From the NCBI GenBank assembly GCA_038087015.1, contig JASBNA010000010.1, positions 1 through 64,000 on the forward strand: DNA of 64,000 bases. The letters run 5' to 3'. A model generated the notes under the pieces. It saw only the letters and a program-made list of their open reading frames with translations, was not told where the DNA came from and made no database searches. The translations under genes were made by a program, and so were the position numbers. Shown piece by piece: positions 1 to 11,241 of this stretch. Numbering within the stretch: position 1 is the stretch's first letter; each line of letters begins with the position of its first letter. The DNA is from Cerrena zonata. Its lineage: Eukaryota > Basidiomycota > Agaricomycetes > Polyporales > Cerrenaceae.

Positions 1-3000
1 ATGACATCGTTATCGCTCCTTTTGGACCTCACGTCTCCTTGGGTCTCGGATGTCTGGGAATCTCGTCTTAAAGCACTTGCTGCATTAGCTTGCGCAGGTT
101 CAGACACTCATGGGATGGAAAAGCCACTTCTGAATGTGATGCGAATATGGATTGAAGGTGCATTCAGCGGTTTGCTTTCGGATCTCTCCCCCGAAGAGCG
201 ATCTGCGCGGCAGCGAAGCGTTGAGACGATGGTCGATTTCTTACTCTCGTTGCTTACGCGCACAGAATTTGTAGCTCGTGTCTCTGAAGAAGACACGAAC
301 AGAGTTCTTGGACTTTTTGGAGGGCTGGTTGACTCGTCGCTGTCGAAAACCGTTGACCAAATGGAGGATCATTTATCGCCTCTACCCAGTGCTTCGTCGA
401 AGACGCCCACGAAGCACCAACGAAACCCATCATCGTCATCTTCGTCGACCCCTGCACGTCCTCTTCAGCCTGTAGAACTTGCTGTGGAGATGTACCTGAA
501 GTATCTCTCCATTCGTCTGAAGGCCATCGCTCCGGACCATCTGAACACCATCGTTCCATATCTTTTCCGTGCACTAGCATATTATTCAACCCCTTTACCT
601 AAATTGTCTCTGAAAGATACATCTTCACACTCAAATATCGTAGATCTTTTGGACAAAATCGTTTCAGGACCCTATTCCGCGTCATGTACTCTCATTTTGA
701 AGCGGCATTTGTTGCCTTCGTCTTCGGATGTCGTCACATCGATGCGCACTTCCTTGGGTGCGCTCAGGACCCTTCGTCTATCCATACGTCGTGCACTACA
801 AACTCGTATGGCTCGTGTGTACATATCTCGGGCAACTTCTGACTCATACACTCCTTCAGGTGCTCCCGGTCATATTGATTTAGGGAAAGATTTCATCGAG
901 CGTGCATGGGCTAAGGACGATGTAGCGGTATGGAATATCAGCCGTTTTCTCCCTATGCTCACCAAAGCTGTTCAAGCGTGGCTTTCTGCGCCGTTTGATG
1001 AAGTAGCCACCGGATCTTCTACGCTCATGACCCCCGAGACCATTCTATCGGAGATCATAGGCATCCTCCTCGACTTGTCCGAGTGTTTCGACGAAGTCGC
1101 AGATAGTGACGAGATGGATCAGGAAGAGGTTGAGGCTGTTGGCAAGATCCTTGGCGAACTTGTAGTGTACCTTGACGTCTCCAGGTCGGTACCTTCTTTC
1201 GCTTAAACTCCTCGCCCTGACATTAATGGTCTGAGATTAGTGGCAATGGTTCCCAGATTATGTTGGACCTTACACGAAAGGAGGCATCTAGCCCCTTCCT
1301 GGCTACACTGTCTTATCTCCTCTCGCAGGATCTCAAGACAACACCCCTGTTCTCAGTGCTTCCGCCAATCATACTATCTATTGCGAGCCATGTCACAGAT
1401 ACCGATACTGCACGTGTTGTCCGCGCGTTGGCCGATCGACAAAGCCTTGAACCAACAACCCCAGCATGGCTAGATCACTGGAAAGCCATTCTTTCTGTAT
1501 CAGGTCTGTACACTCAACAGCGACCTTTGACACGCAGCGCCGTATCAGAAAGTCTCCGGTCAGTTTGGGGGTTTGTGAGAGATATTCCATCATATCGAAT
1601 GCCTCTTGCGACACTCGTCTTACAAGTTTGGAAACGAGAGATCAAGGAGAACGGCGGAGATTGTATTAGCGCTATTTTCTGGCGCATCTTGGGAGACGAA
1701 TTGGTTTTTCGACACAACCAGGATGACGAAGATATGGAGAGCATCCTTTCAACCGTTGTTGCGATTGCCATCGCGCCTCCTTCTGCCTCTCCTGTCGTTA
1801 ACGATATTCCTTCCACTTACTACAGTCCTGAACTCCCTTCTACTATTGCTTCCCATAACTCTGGAACAGGGCTGCCTACTGCATCACCCGTATCTCCCGT
1901 TCTATCCAGAATGCAGAGCGACCTACAAGGCTTTGTTTACAACGCCGAGAATTCCATTCCCTCCGTAATGTCTTTATTATCCTCATTCACTTCCACCAAC
2001 ACTTCCCGATCACAATCCCGACCTCCGCGCACTATTGAAGCTACACTGGCCCCTTCCCCTTCGAATTCTACACCCCGTACACCTTTGGTTCCAACCATAT
2101 CGAAAAACATGGGTGCAGTGTCTGCATTGGTGTCTACCTTTGCTAAGCTCGCATTTACCGGATTGTCACTGAGTGCCAGCCATCGTCAATTCGCCCAACA
2201 TATATTTGAAATCCTTATCGAGGTGATCACTACAGCAGATTCTCCACAGGCTAAGATTACTGCATTGCAGTTCCTTATGAGACTTCGGGTTGATCGAGAT
2301 CATCGTCTCTACTATGCATCCTCCTCTTATGATGAGAATGGGCATGTACATACACTTGCAGCGCAGATTTCTCGTGTTGAAGGCCGCAACGTTTCAACTG
2401 ATCTTCGAAACGAAGCAGAAGCTCGAAAACCCCGGTCGAGGATACCACAGGAGAGGAATGGACGGAAGATGTCTCGGGGACCCACTGCTAGGCACTCACC
2501 CTCGGGGTCAAGTCGAAGTCGCTCTCGTGCAACTTCGAAGGTATATCCAATGCCGACGATCAAGGCAGTGGACCCTGAACCACTTTGGAAGCTACCGGAT
2601 ACCCTTCCATTTACCATATCCGCAGAGGCAGACACACCCAGCGACGGACTTATCTCTTTTGATCCTGCTCAACCAGAGGATAGACTGGTGCTTCCCTTCT
2701 CAAAGTACTTGACGGCTCTCCTCCATATTATCACAGAGGAAAGTAGCTGGGAAGTGTTGTCATACGTCTTATGCCATCTACCAACCCAACTTTCGAATAA
2801 GCACCTGTTCTGCGGACCGAAGTCCAGGGTCGTCATAGGCACTCTTCTCCATACACTTTGCAATCACATTCTTGAGAATAGACCGTTCGGCTCAGAGATA
2901 GCATGGCCGGAGGGGGTCGTTTCTCGAGATGCGCATGGTCTAGCGTACGCGACCCTGACAGTGCTAATCAGTCACAAGAGATGTTTCCCCGAAGCTCAAC

Positions 3001-4906
3001 CTCAACATCGATTAGTAGAAGTATTCCTGGTAGGATTGAATGCACAGCCTTCGACTATCAAATGTTCCCTCCATGCATTATCGTTGTCAGCTTTCGAGTT
3101 GAAAAAGTCCACCACAAAGTTCTTGCCTCGCATCTTGGAAAAACTATCGCAGATCATGTCAAATCCTGTGATGGCCGTTCACATTATCGACTTCCTTACC
3201 ATCGTCGGCTCCCTGCCTGCTTTACACTCCAACTTCACCGAAGGTGACTACAAGATGGTATTTGGTGTCGCCTTGCAGTATCTACAACATTACAATCGTG
3301 CAGATGGGGCGATGGCAAATGTCTCGTGGGCACTTTCTCAGCATGTGCGCATCATGGCATACTATATCGTGTACTCCTGGTTTCTGGCTATGCCCCTTCC
3401 TGATAGACCAAGGCACGTCAAGTTCATCGCCCGTCAGCTACTGTTAGCCAATGAAAGCAAAGGCGAAGTTGACGAACCAGCTGAAGTTTGTTTCGATTGG
3501 CTAGCGCGATATACCTATGCTAGTGCGGATCCTCGACCAGCCAATTCTATGCTCAATGAAATTGTCATGAACCCGACACGTGGTCAGGTTTCTCAAAAGA
3601 ATGTCACTTCTGAGAAAACTTGGATTACAGGCAACTCTGTGGTGACTATTCGGACGCTAGAGAGGCGCGGCTGGGTGGAAGTGATCACTCGTCGACCATC
3701 TGGTCTAACCAAGTTCATTTGTAGAGCAGAGAATGTGCCCTTGGTGACGACTGGAGACGTGGATCCTGACATACCGGCGTTGCCCGCTGCTTTGACGCTT
3801 GAAAGGTCACCATCCAATATGACATCTGAGGATACTGAGGTGAGTGAACCCATCTCTTTCATAGATTTTAGGAGTACATCTTGACAACCTCTCACTACGT
3901 CAAGGGCTCTGATAACTCACCGATCGGAAACGCTGATTCTATAGACAACTTAGACACTCCAAATCCGATCACTGGCTATGTCTGGTCTGGTACCGCCCCG
4001 TCACAACGTCGAAAAGAGGTCTCTCTTGATCCCAGCTACTTCGCGTTGCAGCTTTCGACATATCCAGATACCCAACGGATTACAGACGATCGATTCCTTG
4101 TCGAACCCACCAGGTTGCCCGCATTCTTCCGAACATTGGACAGAATGCCAGTCATAGATACGCACAAAGTGGGTATTCTATACGTCGCTCCTGGGCAGAC
4201 GAGTGAGGCGGAGATCTTGAACAACACGCATGGGTCACCAGCCTACACTCGGTTCCTGGAGGGTCTTGGACGGCTCATCAACCTTCGTGGTCAGCTCGAC
4301 GTTTATGCCGGTGGACTAGATCCTGACGAGGATGGTGAATATGCGTACGCATGGTGGGATGATATCGGCCAGGTTCTCTACCATACCGCCACTTTGATGC
4401 CTTCCGATGATCTCCAGCATGCGACCAACAAAAAGCGACACATCGGCAATGACTTCGTTCGAATCATTTGGAACGACTCAGGTGCTCCCTACAAGTTTGG
4501 CACACTCTCCACCCAGTTCCAATTCGTAAACATCGTAATCGAACCTCATTCCCGTGGAGCCATTGCAGCTTTCTCAAACAACGTACATGAGAACGAATAC
4601 TTCAAAGTGACGTTACAGCGTGCACCGGGGATGACTGAATTTACACCTATCGGGGACTTCAAGCTGATTTCGGCAGAAAATCTCCCTCTACTGGTTCGAC
4701 AACTGAGTTTGTTGACTGACTGGTTCGTTTCTGTCTTTCAAGAGACGCAACAGGATACTGTTCATGTAGAGATGACGACAAATTGGCGATCTCGACTCCA
4801 AACCATCAAACGGTTCCGTTCACAAGTTGTGGTCCCCAGGAATAATGAAACATCGGAAGGCGTTGTCGGGCAGGAATCGTATCGAGACTTTACGAATACG
4901 TATTAG
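1..4906 (+). CDS. TSC2: TSC2/tuberin-like GTPase-activating protein (5' end probably outside window)
   Basis: Tuberin is the catalytic GAP subunit of the TSC complex and switches off the small GTPase Rheb, restraining TORC1. Three exons fit one frame: 1-1184, 1241-3839 and 3872-4906 (1,605 codons visible). The long N-terminal part is alpha-helical, HEAT-like and Ser/Pro-rich in places. The last exon holds the Rap/Ran-GAP domain, including NNTHGSPAYTRFLEGLG, DIGQVLYHTATLMP and HIGNDFVRIIWNDSG; the asparagine of HIGND (codon 4448-4450) is the catalytic Asn thumb of the family. The first intron (1185-1240, 56 nt) is normal. The second, 3840-3871, would be only 32 nt; it starts GTGAGT and ends TTTTAG and is needed to join two frames, so its exact limits are uncertain. 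An ATG lies at base 1, but the frame may continue upstream. The gene ends tail-to-tail, 109 bp from the resolvase gene. Family assignment is firm. Confidence 0.88.
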
Positions 4907-5015
4907 GGGAGAATAGGGCTAACGATTACTTGTGTATATTACATTGGGTATAAAATTGGATTATCTTAAATGCACGCTAACATCCTCTATGATACATACA
5001 TAACATAACCTTACT

Positions 5016-7860
5016 TCAGGTGAGGTCAATGATATCGGCAGTAGATGGTACGGGCACCCCTCTTGGTTTCGATGATCTCGTTCTATCAGTAGTTCGGGAT
5101 AGCGTTCGTTGGAGGGAAAGTTTGGATGCTGGTAGTACACTTGGACCATCCGAGTCACTGGATATCTCAATGATTTCCATGGGCTTGGATCTTTGGGGAA
5201 CTTTGGACTTTTGTTGGCGGAATAACGTAGAGCTAGTTGCATCACCGTCTCTATCACTGTCACTATTGGGGTGAGAGCGATTCCGACGACTGAGCGTGGA
5301 ACTGCGTTGTGAAAGAGATCCCTTGGGGTGATTTGTATCACTGTCACGGCTCGTAGGATCTGGAGACTTTGCCTTTTGTTTTGAAGGATTCGGGATCGCT
5401 GGTCGAATAGGCGATGGTGAACGTGAGAGATGTCTTTCGCGGACAGGAGGTGATTTCAAGGACATGGGGAATGGACGAGCTTGAGTTGCCATTAGCAATA
5501 CAGGTTGAGACTGTGCCCTGCTATTATCGTGACTGGGCGACCTTTGATGATCTAACATGGAAAGAATACCAGTACTTTTCGACTTTCCGATGGGCGGAGC
5601 GCGAGGCCGAGACGGTTTTGTCTGAGATGGCTTCTTTCCCTTTCTCAATGAGCTACCAAAATCATCGGTGTCAGTATCATCGTGATCCCCTAAGATCGGA
5701 GAGGTGTGCCGAGGGGGTAGCTCGAAGTTCTCGAATAGAGATGTAACAGTAGCAGTCGCAGACTTCGCTTTAGCTATCGCGGGCGCTTTGCGTGCCTTGA
5801 AAAATCGGTCCATAGTGTTTGAAGGCCCCGATGGAATGATAGTGGATTCGGCTGGTTGTGTCGTTACTCGCGTTTTTGGCTGCGATGGTCCTGGAACGGG
5901 GATGTCTCCGTCACTCCAATCTGGAATTTCCAACTCGGTAGGTATGTCCTTCTTTTTGGAAGCCTTAGAAGTGACCTTCGCTCGTTCTTCAGGTACCGCT
6001 TTGCTTTTGCCTTTAGTACCACTAGCAACACGAGAACCCTTTCCTGACTTCTTATCTCGCTTTGCTTGCTCCCTAGCCTCGAATTCTTCAACCAAACGAG
6101 GCTCGGCGATCTTAACCATGCAAGCGGGCATCCATACCCTCAGATGACTCGTTGGTTCCGGAGGTGGTTTCTTCAGTTTCGACTTGCCATCGTCGTCGTC
6201 GTCGTCGTCACCACTACCACCACTGTCGAACTCATCCATGTTATTCTCCACAGCCTTACGGTCGCCTCGGATACCGGACTCGGCGAGGGCGATCAATGGA
6301 GCTGGTGCAATCTCTAGACGATACTCGAGGACACCGTCAGTCGAGGCGTGTGTACGAGAAGAATGAATTTTCTTTATCAGGTTGTCTTCTTCAGCAGCGT
6401 CCATGTCATCATCGGAGTCGTGAACAGTTGTTGGCTGGGAGGAGAAATGGCGAGCAATCATCTTGGAAGGGGAACCAAAGGGACGAGGCTGTTTCGGTCT
6501 GTGTTTCTTCGGAGTGCTGGGTTCAGCTGACACGGTATCACTGTCCTCATCGTGACCAAACTGTTTCACCCTTTTGTCCGCAATAAGTGCAGACCGTCTG
6601 AGAATTCTCAGCACTGCAGGCGGCCAGATAACAGTACGAAATCGCTTGATGATTATTTCCTTCACACCCCATTCGAAATACATTTCGCAGACACCAGCAA
6701 TCTTTCCCAAGTCCGGTTCCTTTTCCCAATCAATCTTGAAATCGGTAATTGTTCTCCCGTAGCTCTCGGATGTGATGGGGTTGGTGTAGGAAAGTAGGAC
6801 GTCGACATTTGGAAAGTCGTCCTGAAGGGCCTTCGCAAGGGAGGGACATTTACGCCCCAGAAACCCCCGGGAGTTAGTTCGAAGCTCTTTGCGAACATCT
6901 TCTCTCCAGCCGTTTAGCCACTCTTCCAGTTCGTCTTCCGACAGATTCCTTGCGCTTTTCACTAGACTGTCGCCGAATCCACACTTGGCCAGACCATGAG
7001 CTGTTGTGACGCCGCATCCGTTGAGCCCTTGATGATAATCACCACCACGCAATATACCGATCAGGACGAGGCCACCGTGTGTAAGAGCGATGTCAGGGTC
7101 TTCACGGAAATCATCGTAGCTGTAAGTGACAACGTGTTGATCGTCCGTCTTTCCTGCTGAATTTTTGACGGGATGGGCTTTATTTCCCGATAATGTTGCG
7201 CTTGGGCTATATACATTAGGGAATTGGTTCAATGAGTTATTCAAACATATAAAAACAGGATATAACCCTACTTTCTTACAACCATGGTGGCACCGAAGAG
7301 GAACGTATCCACATCATCGGATAGAACTGCATCAATGACTCCCAAGCGATTTAAGTATGCAAGCTCGGCTTCAGCTTCTCCGGGCGCCTTAAGCATTTTG
7401 AGTATTAGTGTCGAAACAAGGACGCATTAAGATTCATAAATACAAACCATCCTCCACTCAAAACCAAACGCATCGATCATACGTTGCATGCCTTGAACCA
7501 TCCAATGGTCCTTCCCGCTGATTCGCTTTCCTCTCTTGATCTTCGGTCTCTTCGGACCATCAAAAACGAATAGAGGAAGGAAAGGAGTGCTCATCAATCG
7601 AGCACACCGAAAGAATAATGTCCTCAATTCGGGGTTTTCGCCTTCCCGTCCATATGTAGCATGGTAGAACCAGATACTTGCGTCGATGCCAACGCGGAAT
7701 CCCCGTACGCCAGAGGAGTTGGTCTCGAAGCCGTCCACAACGGCAAGGTGAGTAAGTGCGCGAGGTTTTCCTACCGGGCGGAGAACCTTGACGAAGTTGA
7801 GATGTAAGTCGTATCGAGATTAATTTAGATACTCACGTCCCACAATCCGGCGACGCCCAT
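5016..7860 (-). CDS. GEN1: GEN1/Yen1-type Holliday junction resolvase (XPG/FEN1 nuclease family)
   Basis: A structure-specific nuclease of the XPG family that symmetrically cuts Holliday junctions. Four exons join in frame: 7860-7837 (MGVAGLWD), 7786-7448, 7387-7272 and 7206-5016, giving 889 aa. The XPG-N domain shows VGIDASIWFYHAT and FVFDGPKRPKIKRGKR. XPG-I shows APGEAEAELAYLNRLG and SDDVDTFLFGAT, with the acidic metal ligands present. A helix-hairpin-helix region follows (LRGGDYHQGLNGCGV). Further on are LEYRLEIAP and LRVWMPACMV, a chromodomain-like segment seen in fungal members. The C-terminal third is Ser/Pro/Lys-rich and disordered, with an acidic D-run, and ends with EIIEISSDSD and DIIDLT, which resemble SUMO-interacting motifs. 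The start was chosen because MGVAGLWD is the family's fixed N-terminus. The third intron is phase 2 and rebuilds VVRNPSATLSGNK, matching the family. The first intron ends AAG rather than CAG/TAG. Confidence 0.9.
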
Positions 7861-8633
7861 ACCTCAAACCTGGACTGAATCATTGGTGTTACATTAGAAG
7901 TTGCAAGAAGATGGATAATGCACAATTGTTGCGTATTATATACCTTTGGAATCTGGAAGCTAATGAGAGTACTGTATTTGCTTGTCGAACGTTGTCGCAG
8001 AAGAGAACAAGACGCGATCGGCACCATCAGACGCGTACAGGACTCATAATTGGAACGCGGTCACGTGAACACGTGTTGATCACTAGAGAGTCTCTCGATC
8101 GGTAGGAATAGAGTCGGACTCCTGGCAGAGAACTTGGAAGTCGAAAGTTGGACTCTCGTTGCACGTTGAGCCCTCCTGAGTCACATTGGTAGTACTCTAG
8201 CTAACCCGATTCATTCTTCTTGCTTTGGGATCGGTATTTTGTGAATATCCGTGAGCGAGTACCGTGACACTGCGACACTGTGGCTGTCACACTGCTCTGT
8301 AGTATCGGACTGTTCTCAATGTACGTCTTTGCAAATCAGATATTTTAGAGGTGCGTTTGGATTTCTTCATATTCATGAAATGACTGCATCTCTACGCAGG
8401 TAGCAGGATAAAACATTCCATTTGTCGAGAGTTCTTACTAGTTGGCACTACACACAAGTGCTCCCCATCCAAATAACCTACATTTGGACGACATTAGGCC
8501 CGTACAACCACATGGGACATGGTCCAGACACTGTCGGATGCAAATCCCTCTCGCTGACGTGATTCATGCTACAGAGGCTGGCACTCAAATGTCCGTAATC
8601 CGAGGGTCAGCCTCTAGTACCGCTACAGAGTAG
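7861..8633. promoter_or_regulatory. Divergent intergenic promoter region
   Basis: About 770 bp separate the resolvase start (minus) from the TATA box of the small plus-strand gene, so the region must serve both. No open frame with recognisable protein is seen. It includes a pair of CACGTG boxes described separately. Confidence 0.5.
8062..8075. promoter_or_regulatory. Paired CACGTG E-boxes
   Basis: CACGTG occurs at 8062-8067 and again at 8070-8075, two bases apart. CACGTG is the core site of bHLH factors. The pair lies about 200 bp upstream of the resolvase start and about 560 bp upstream of the small gene's TATA box, so it could act on either. Confidence 0.4.
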
Positions 8634-8641
8634 TATAAATA
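8634..8641 (+). promoter_or_regulatory. TATA box of the small gene
   Basis: TATAAATA stands 111 bp upstream of the ATG at 8745. It is followed by a CT/CA-rich leader with many ACC and CAC steps, typical of strongly expressed fungal genes. Confidence 0.6.
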
Positions 8642-8744
8642 CCCGCTCTGCCATCGACGGAACCCAGGAGACATTTTGCTTTCCTACCACCACATACTAC
8701 ACCCTACCACACACACCCAACCCCCACACATACCCACCCACACA

Positions 8745-9092
8745 ATGCCCTTCACACTCTTCAAAGCTTACCGTGTCCGCAAGGCATCGCTCAAGTGCTC
8801 CCCCGAGCCTGCCGCAGACACGGAGTCAGCTGAGTATTCCCCTTCGCCTCTACTTCCCCATAACCAGAGCTGGCCTTTGATTGATCACGATGGGTTGTAC
8901 GTGGTGGAGGATTTCCACCAGGTGGAGACGCTGAAGCTGGTGTCGCTGGCTGAGGCTCAGAATGATGATACGATTAGACTGCGCGACGAGGCCTTCGAGG
9001 TTAAGGAGCGTTTGATGGAACGAGTTCGGCTGGATGCACAGAGCCTGAGGCAGAAGATCCAGTGGAGATACGAACTTCAATGGGTGATCTAA
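8745..9092 (+). CDS. Small hypothetical protein, 115 aa
   Basis: I do not recognise this family. The frame is open from 8676, but the ATG at 8745 (context CACACAATGCC) is preferred: it follows the CA-rich leader and gives the natural N-terminus MPFTLFKAYRVRKASLK. The product is about 115 aa, basic at the N-terminus, with a middle segment rich in Pro/Ser, then NQSWPLIDHDGLYVVEDFHQ and a charged helical C-terminus (AEAQNDDTIRLRDEAFEVKE), possibly a short coiled coil. There is no signal peptide or membrane segment. The clear TATA box and single uninterrupted frame with CpG-rich, C-ending codons support a real expressed gene, perhaps lineage-specific. Confidence 0.6.
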   Translation: MPFTLFKAYRVRKASLKCSPEPAADTESAEYSPSPLLPHNQSWPLIDHDGLYVVEDFHQVETLKLVSLAEAQNDDTIRLRDEAFEVKERLMERVRLDAQSLRQKIQWRYELQWVI

Positions 9093-11241
9093 ATGGTGCC
9101 CGTTGCTGCGTTGTATGTCGACGAGATGGTCTTGCCGCAATTGCTTTCTTTCTTCTTTCTTTCTTTTCTTGTTTTGGTTTACGGACAATTTGTTACGGAC
9201 ATTTGGACATTCGCTACGGACACTCGCTATGGACACTTTCTGTTTTCTCGTCTTCTCTCTTTCTTTTCTGGTGATGCGGCTGACTCTGGACGTTCTTCCT
9301 TCTGAGCTAGCGCCCATCCTCCCACCATCCTCCCCTCCCGCGGTCCCTCAAATCTGGAGTCCGGAGGCTGACTGGTACAATCATAGGCAAGTGTCTCTTT
9401 GATTCTATTCTGGCGGGTGGTGCGTGGGACGTCTCCTGAGGGGAGGTCATGACCCTGACGGCTCGATGTCCTGCAAGCCATTCGTCATCCTTTCTGCGTC
9501 CGTTTGTAAAGCACGTTACTGACTATGTGCTCGAGTTCTATTTCCGCTAGGCCATCCGACTCCCCTACACCTCAAGCAGCCCGTTCCGCAGAAGGATACA
9601 CCAAGGTGGCGGCGAGTGATCTGTGGGCTCTCTGATGAGGAGTCATGACCCAATGATTCAGATCCTGCATTTCATCTCGTCCGGAGTGGTCTCTTTTCTT
9701 TTCTCTCGTTTGCTTTTCGTCTTCCCCTACAGCGCTGATAACGTTTGAGAAACTTCCAGCAGTGTTTAGGTCCAACTTCGGTCCTTTCGTCCTCGTCCTC
9801 CCGTCCCACTCCGAACGCCTGGCCCGATGGATTAGTTGGAAGGATGCTGGTCTATGGTTCATGGTCTATGTTTTTTGTTTGGTACAGGACACTTTCTTTT
9901 TTTTCCCTTGCCCTTTTCGTTATCGTTCCCTTTTGTATCTTTCCTGTCTCGGCTGCTCTCTCTCCACCCCATGTGCCGATCCGCATGGCCTCTCACGAGG
10001 GCTGGTTCTTAGCTTTCGGGCAGTGGGACACACGTACAGTCAGGACTCAGTTGTCGCGACCAGCAGTCCTGACTCAATCGTTCCATTAGAACTTTCGGAT
10101 ACCAAAAATCCTCTTTGGACCTTCATTCTTCCATCGCGTTGTGCGTTGTGGAGATGGAGACCAACCAAAGGGGTACCTATTTACTTTTGTACGACGTTGC
10201 TTACGTAAGCAGGGCGTTTGGACTTAAAACAATGGAAAAAATAGTATGAGTTAACTTCAATAGAATTTTCTGCTTCGTGAACCCATCGAGTAGTGCGTTC
10301 AAGTGGGCGACAGGGGCGGGTACGTTTGCGGGAATGAGAGTGAGGATGGGTAGGATATACAGGATACCTATTCGCTGTTTAAATGTTCTTGACGTTGTTA
10401 GTAAGATGAGTAATGTCGCGAGGAGAAGCGAAATGAATGGTCTGTAGATGTCGTTGCACAAGTCAGGGATACGTGGCCAACGGCTATTCTGGAATTAAAT
10501 TATACCATAACGTGCAGAGGTAGAGTCCTTTCCGAGGGCATCTATGATATGTTTAGTAACAATAAAGGGTACTCCATAACATGGGGAAGGCTGCTAGGCG
10601 GTGTCGATATTAAAAATATATAAATTCAGCAACCTTCAGAGGTATTGCCAGATTGTTGGACCAGAGTCTCCGAGTGAAAACGAAAAGATTGCCAGTGTAT
10701 GATCAGTTCTGCCGATGTAATCCTATGTTCGTATCGCTAAATAAAGATCGAGATATTGGGGTAAGTAAGAGTATAATATAACACACTTGCCTAGAGCTAA
10801 AGCATCACGTACAATAGTATCTACTCTCAATTTCATCAGGGGTCGAGACACGACTTACTATTTAGTATTCCTAGAAGCATCTGTGGTTCATCAATATTGG
10901 AACTTGTATTCTTCAACCTTAAAGTTTGGTGACTTCTTCATAGTTCTATCACCACCGGTGACTGCGGAATAATGAAGTTTAGTTTTGAGTCTATGGGAGA
11001 CCAAAGGAAACCAAGTAAGAGAATGCTGAACGCTGAAATTGAAAGTGATCATGATCAGGAGCAAGCGTCTAACGTGTGATCGAGATCTACCTCAGGCTGC
11101 TACACTCATTGGGATTCTGAGTCGACTTGCAGCGACAACAGTTATTTCCTCCTCCCCTGATTATTCCAAATCTTCCTCTCTAAACCCATTTGTTAGAAGC
11201 ATATATAACTAACAGAAAGCATACATCGAGTGCTGGGAATC
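9093..11241. other. Intergenic region without a confident gene
   Basis: Several short frames occur but none resembles a known protein. Around 9185-9240 are imperfect repeats of GGACA with a short spacer (CGGACATTTGGACATTCGC). Two similar stretches at about 9432-9475 and 9631-9672 share AGTCATGACCC/GGTCATGACCC followed by a TCCTGCA. T-rich runs stand at 9160-9180 and 9890-9910. A TATA-like CATATATAAC near 11199 may serve the LAA1 gene. Confidence 0.5.
10201..10461 (-). CDS. Possible hydrophobic exon or gene remnant (unrecognised)
   Basis: The minus strand has an 86-codon frame rich in Leu/Ile with two probable membrane segments (ISLLLATLLILLTTS and GILYILPILTLIPA). The frame stays open a little upstream after a TTCCAG that could be a splice acceptor, adding SRWPRIPDLCNDIYRP. 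I could not match it to a family. It may be an exon of a small membrane protein or chance. Confidence 0.18.
   Translation of the reverse strand: MCNDIYRPFISLLLATLLILLTTSRTFKQRIGILYILPILTLIPANVPAPVAHLNALLDGFTKQKILLKLTHTIFSIVLSPNALLT

Noticed and set aside
5414..6586. Several plus-strand frames opposite the resolvase gene
   Set aside because: They lie antisense to a well-supported coding exon and show no family features.
9745..10208. Two overlapping plus-strand frames of 114 and 148 codons
   Set aside because: Sequence is low-complexity and T/C-rich; no motif, no introns or promoter that fit.
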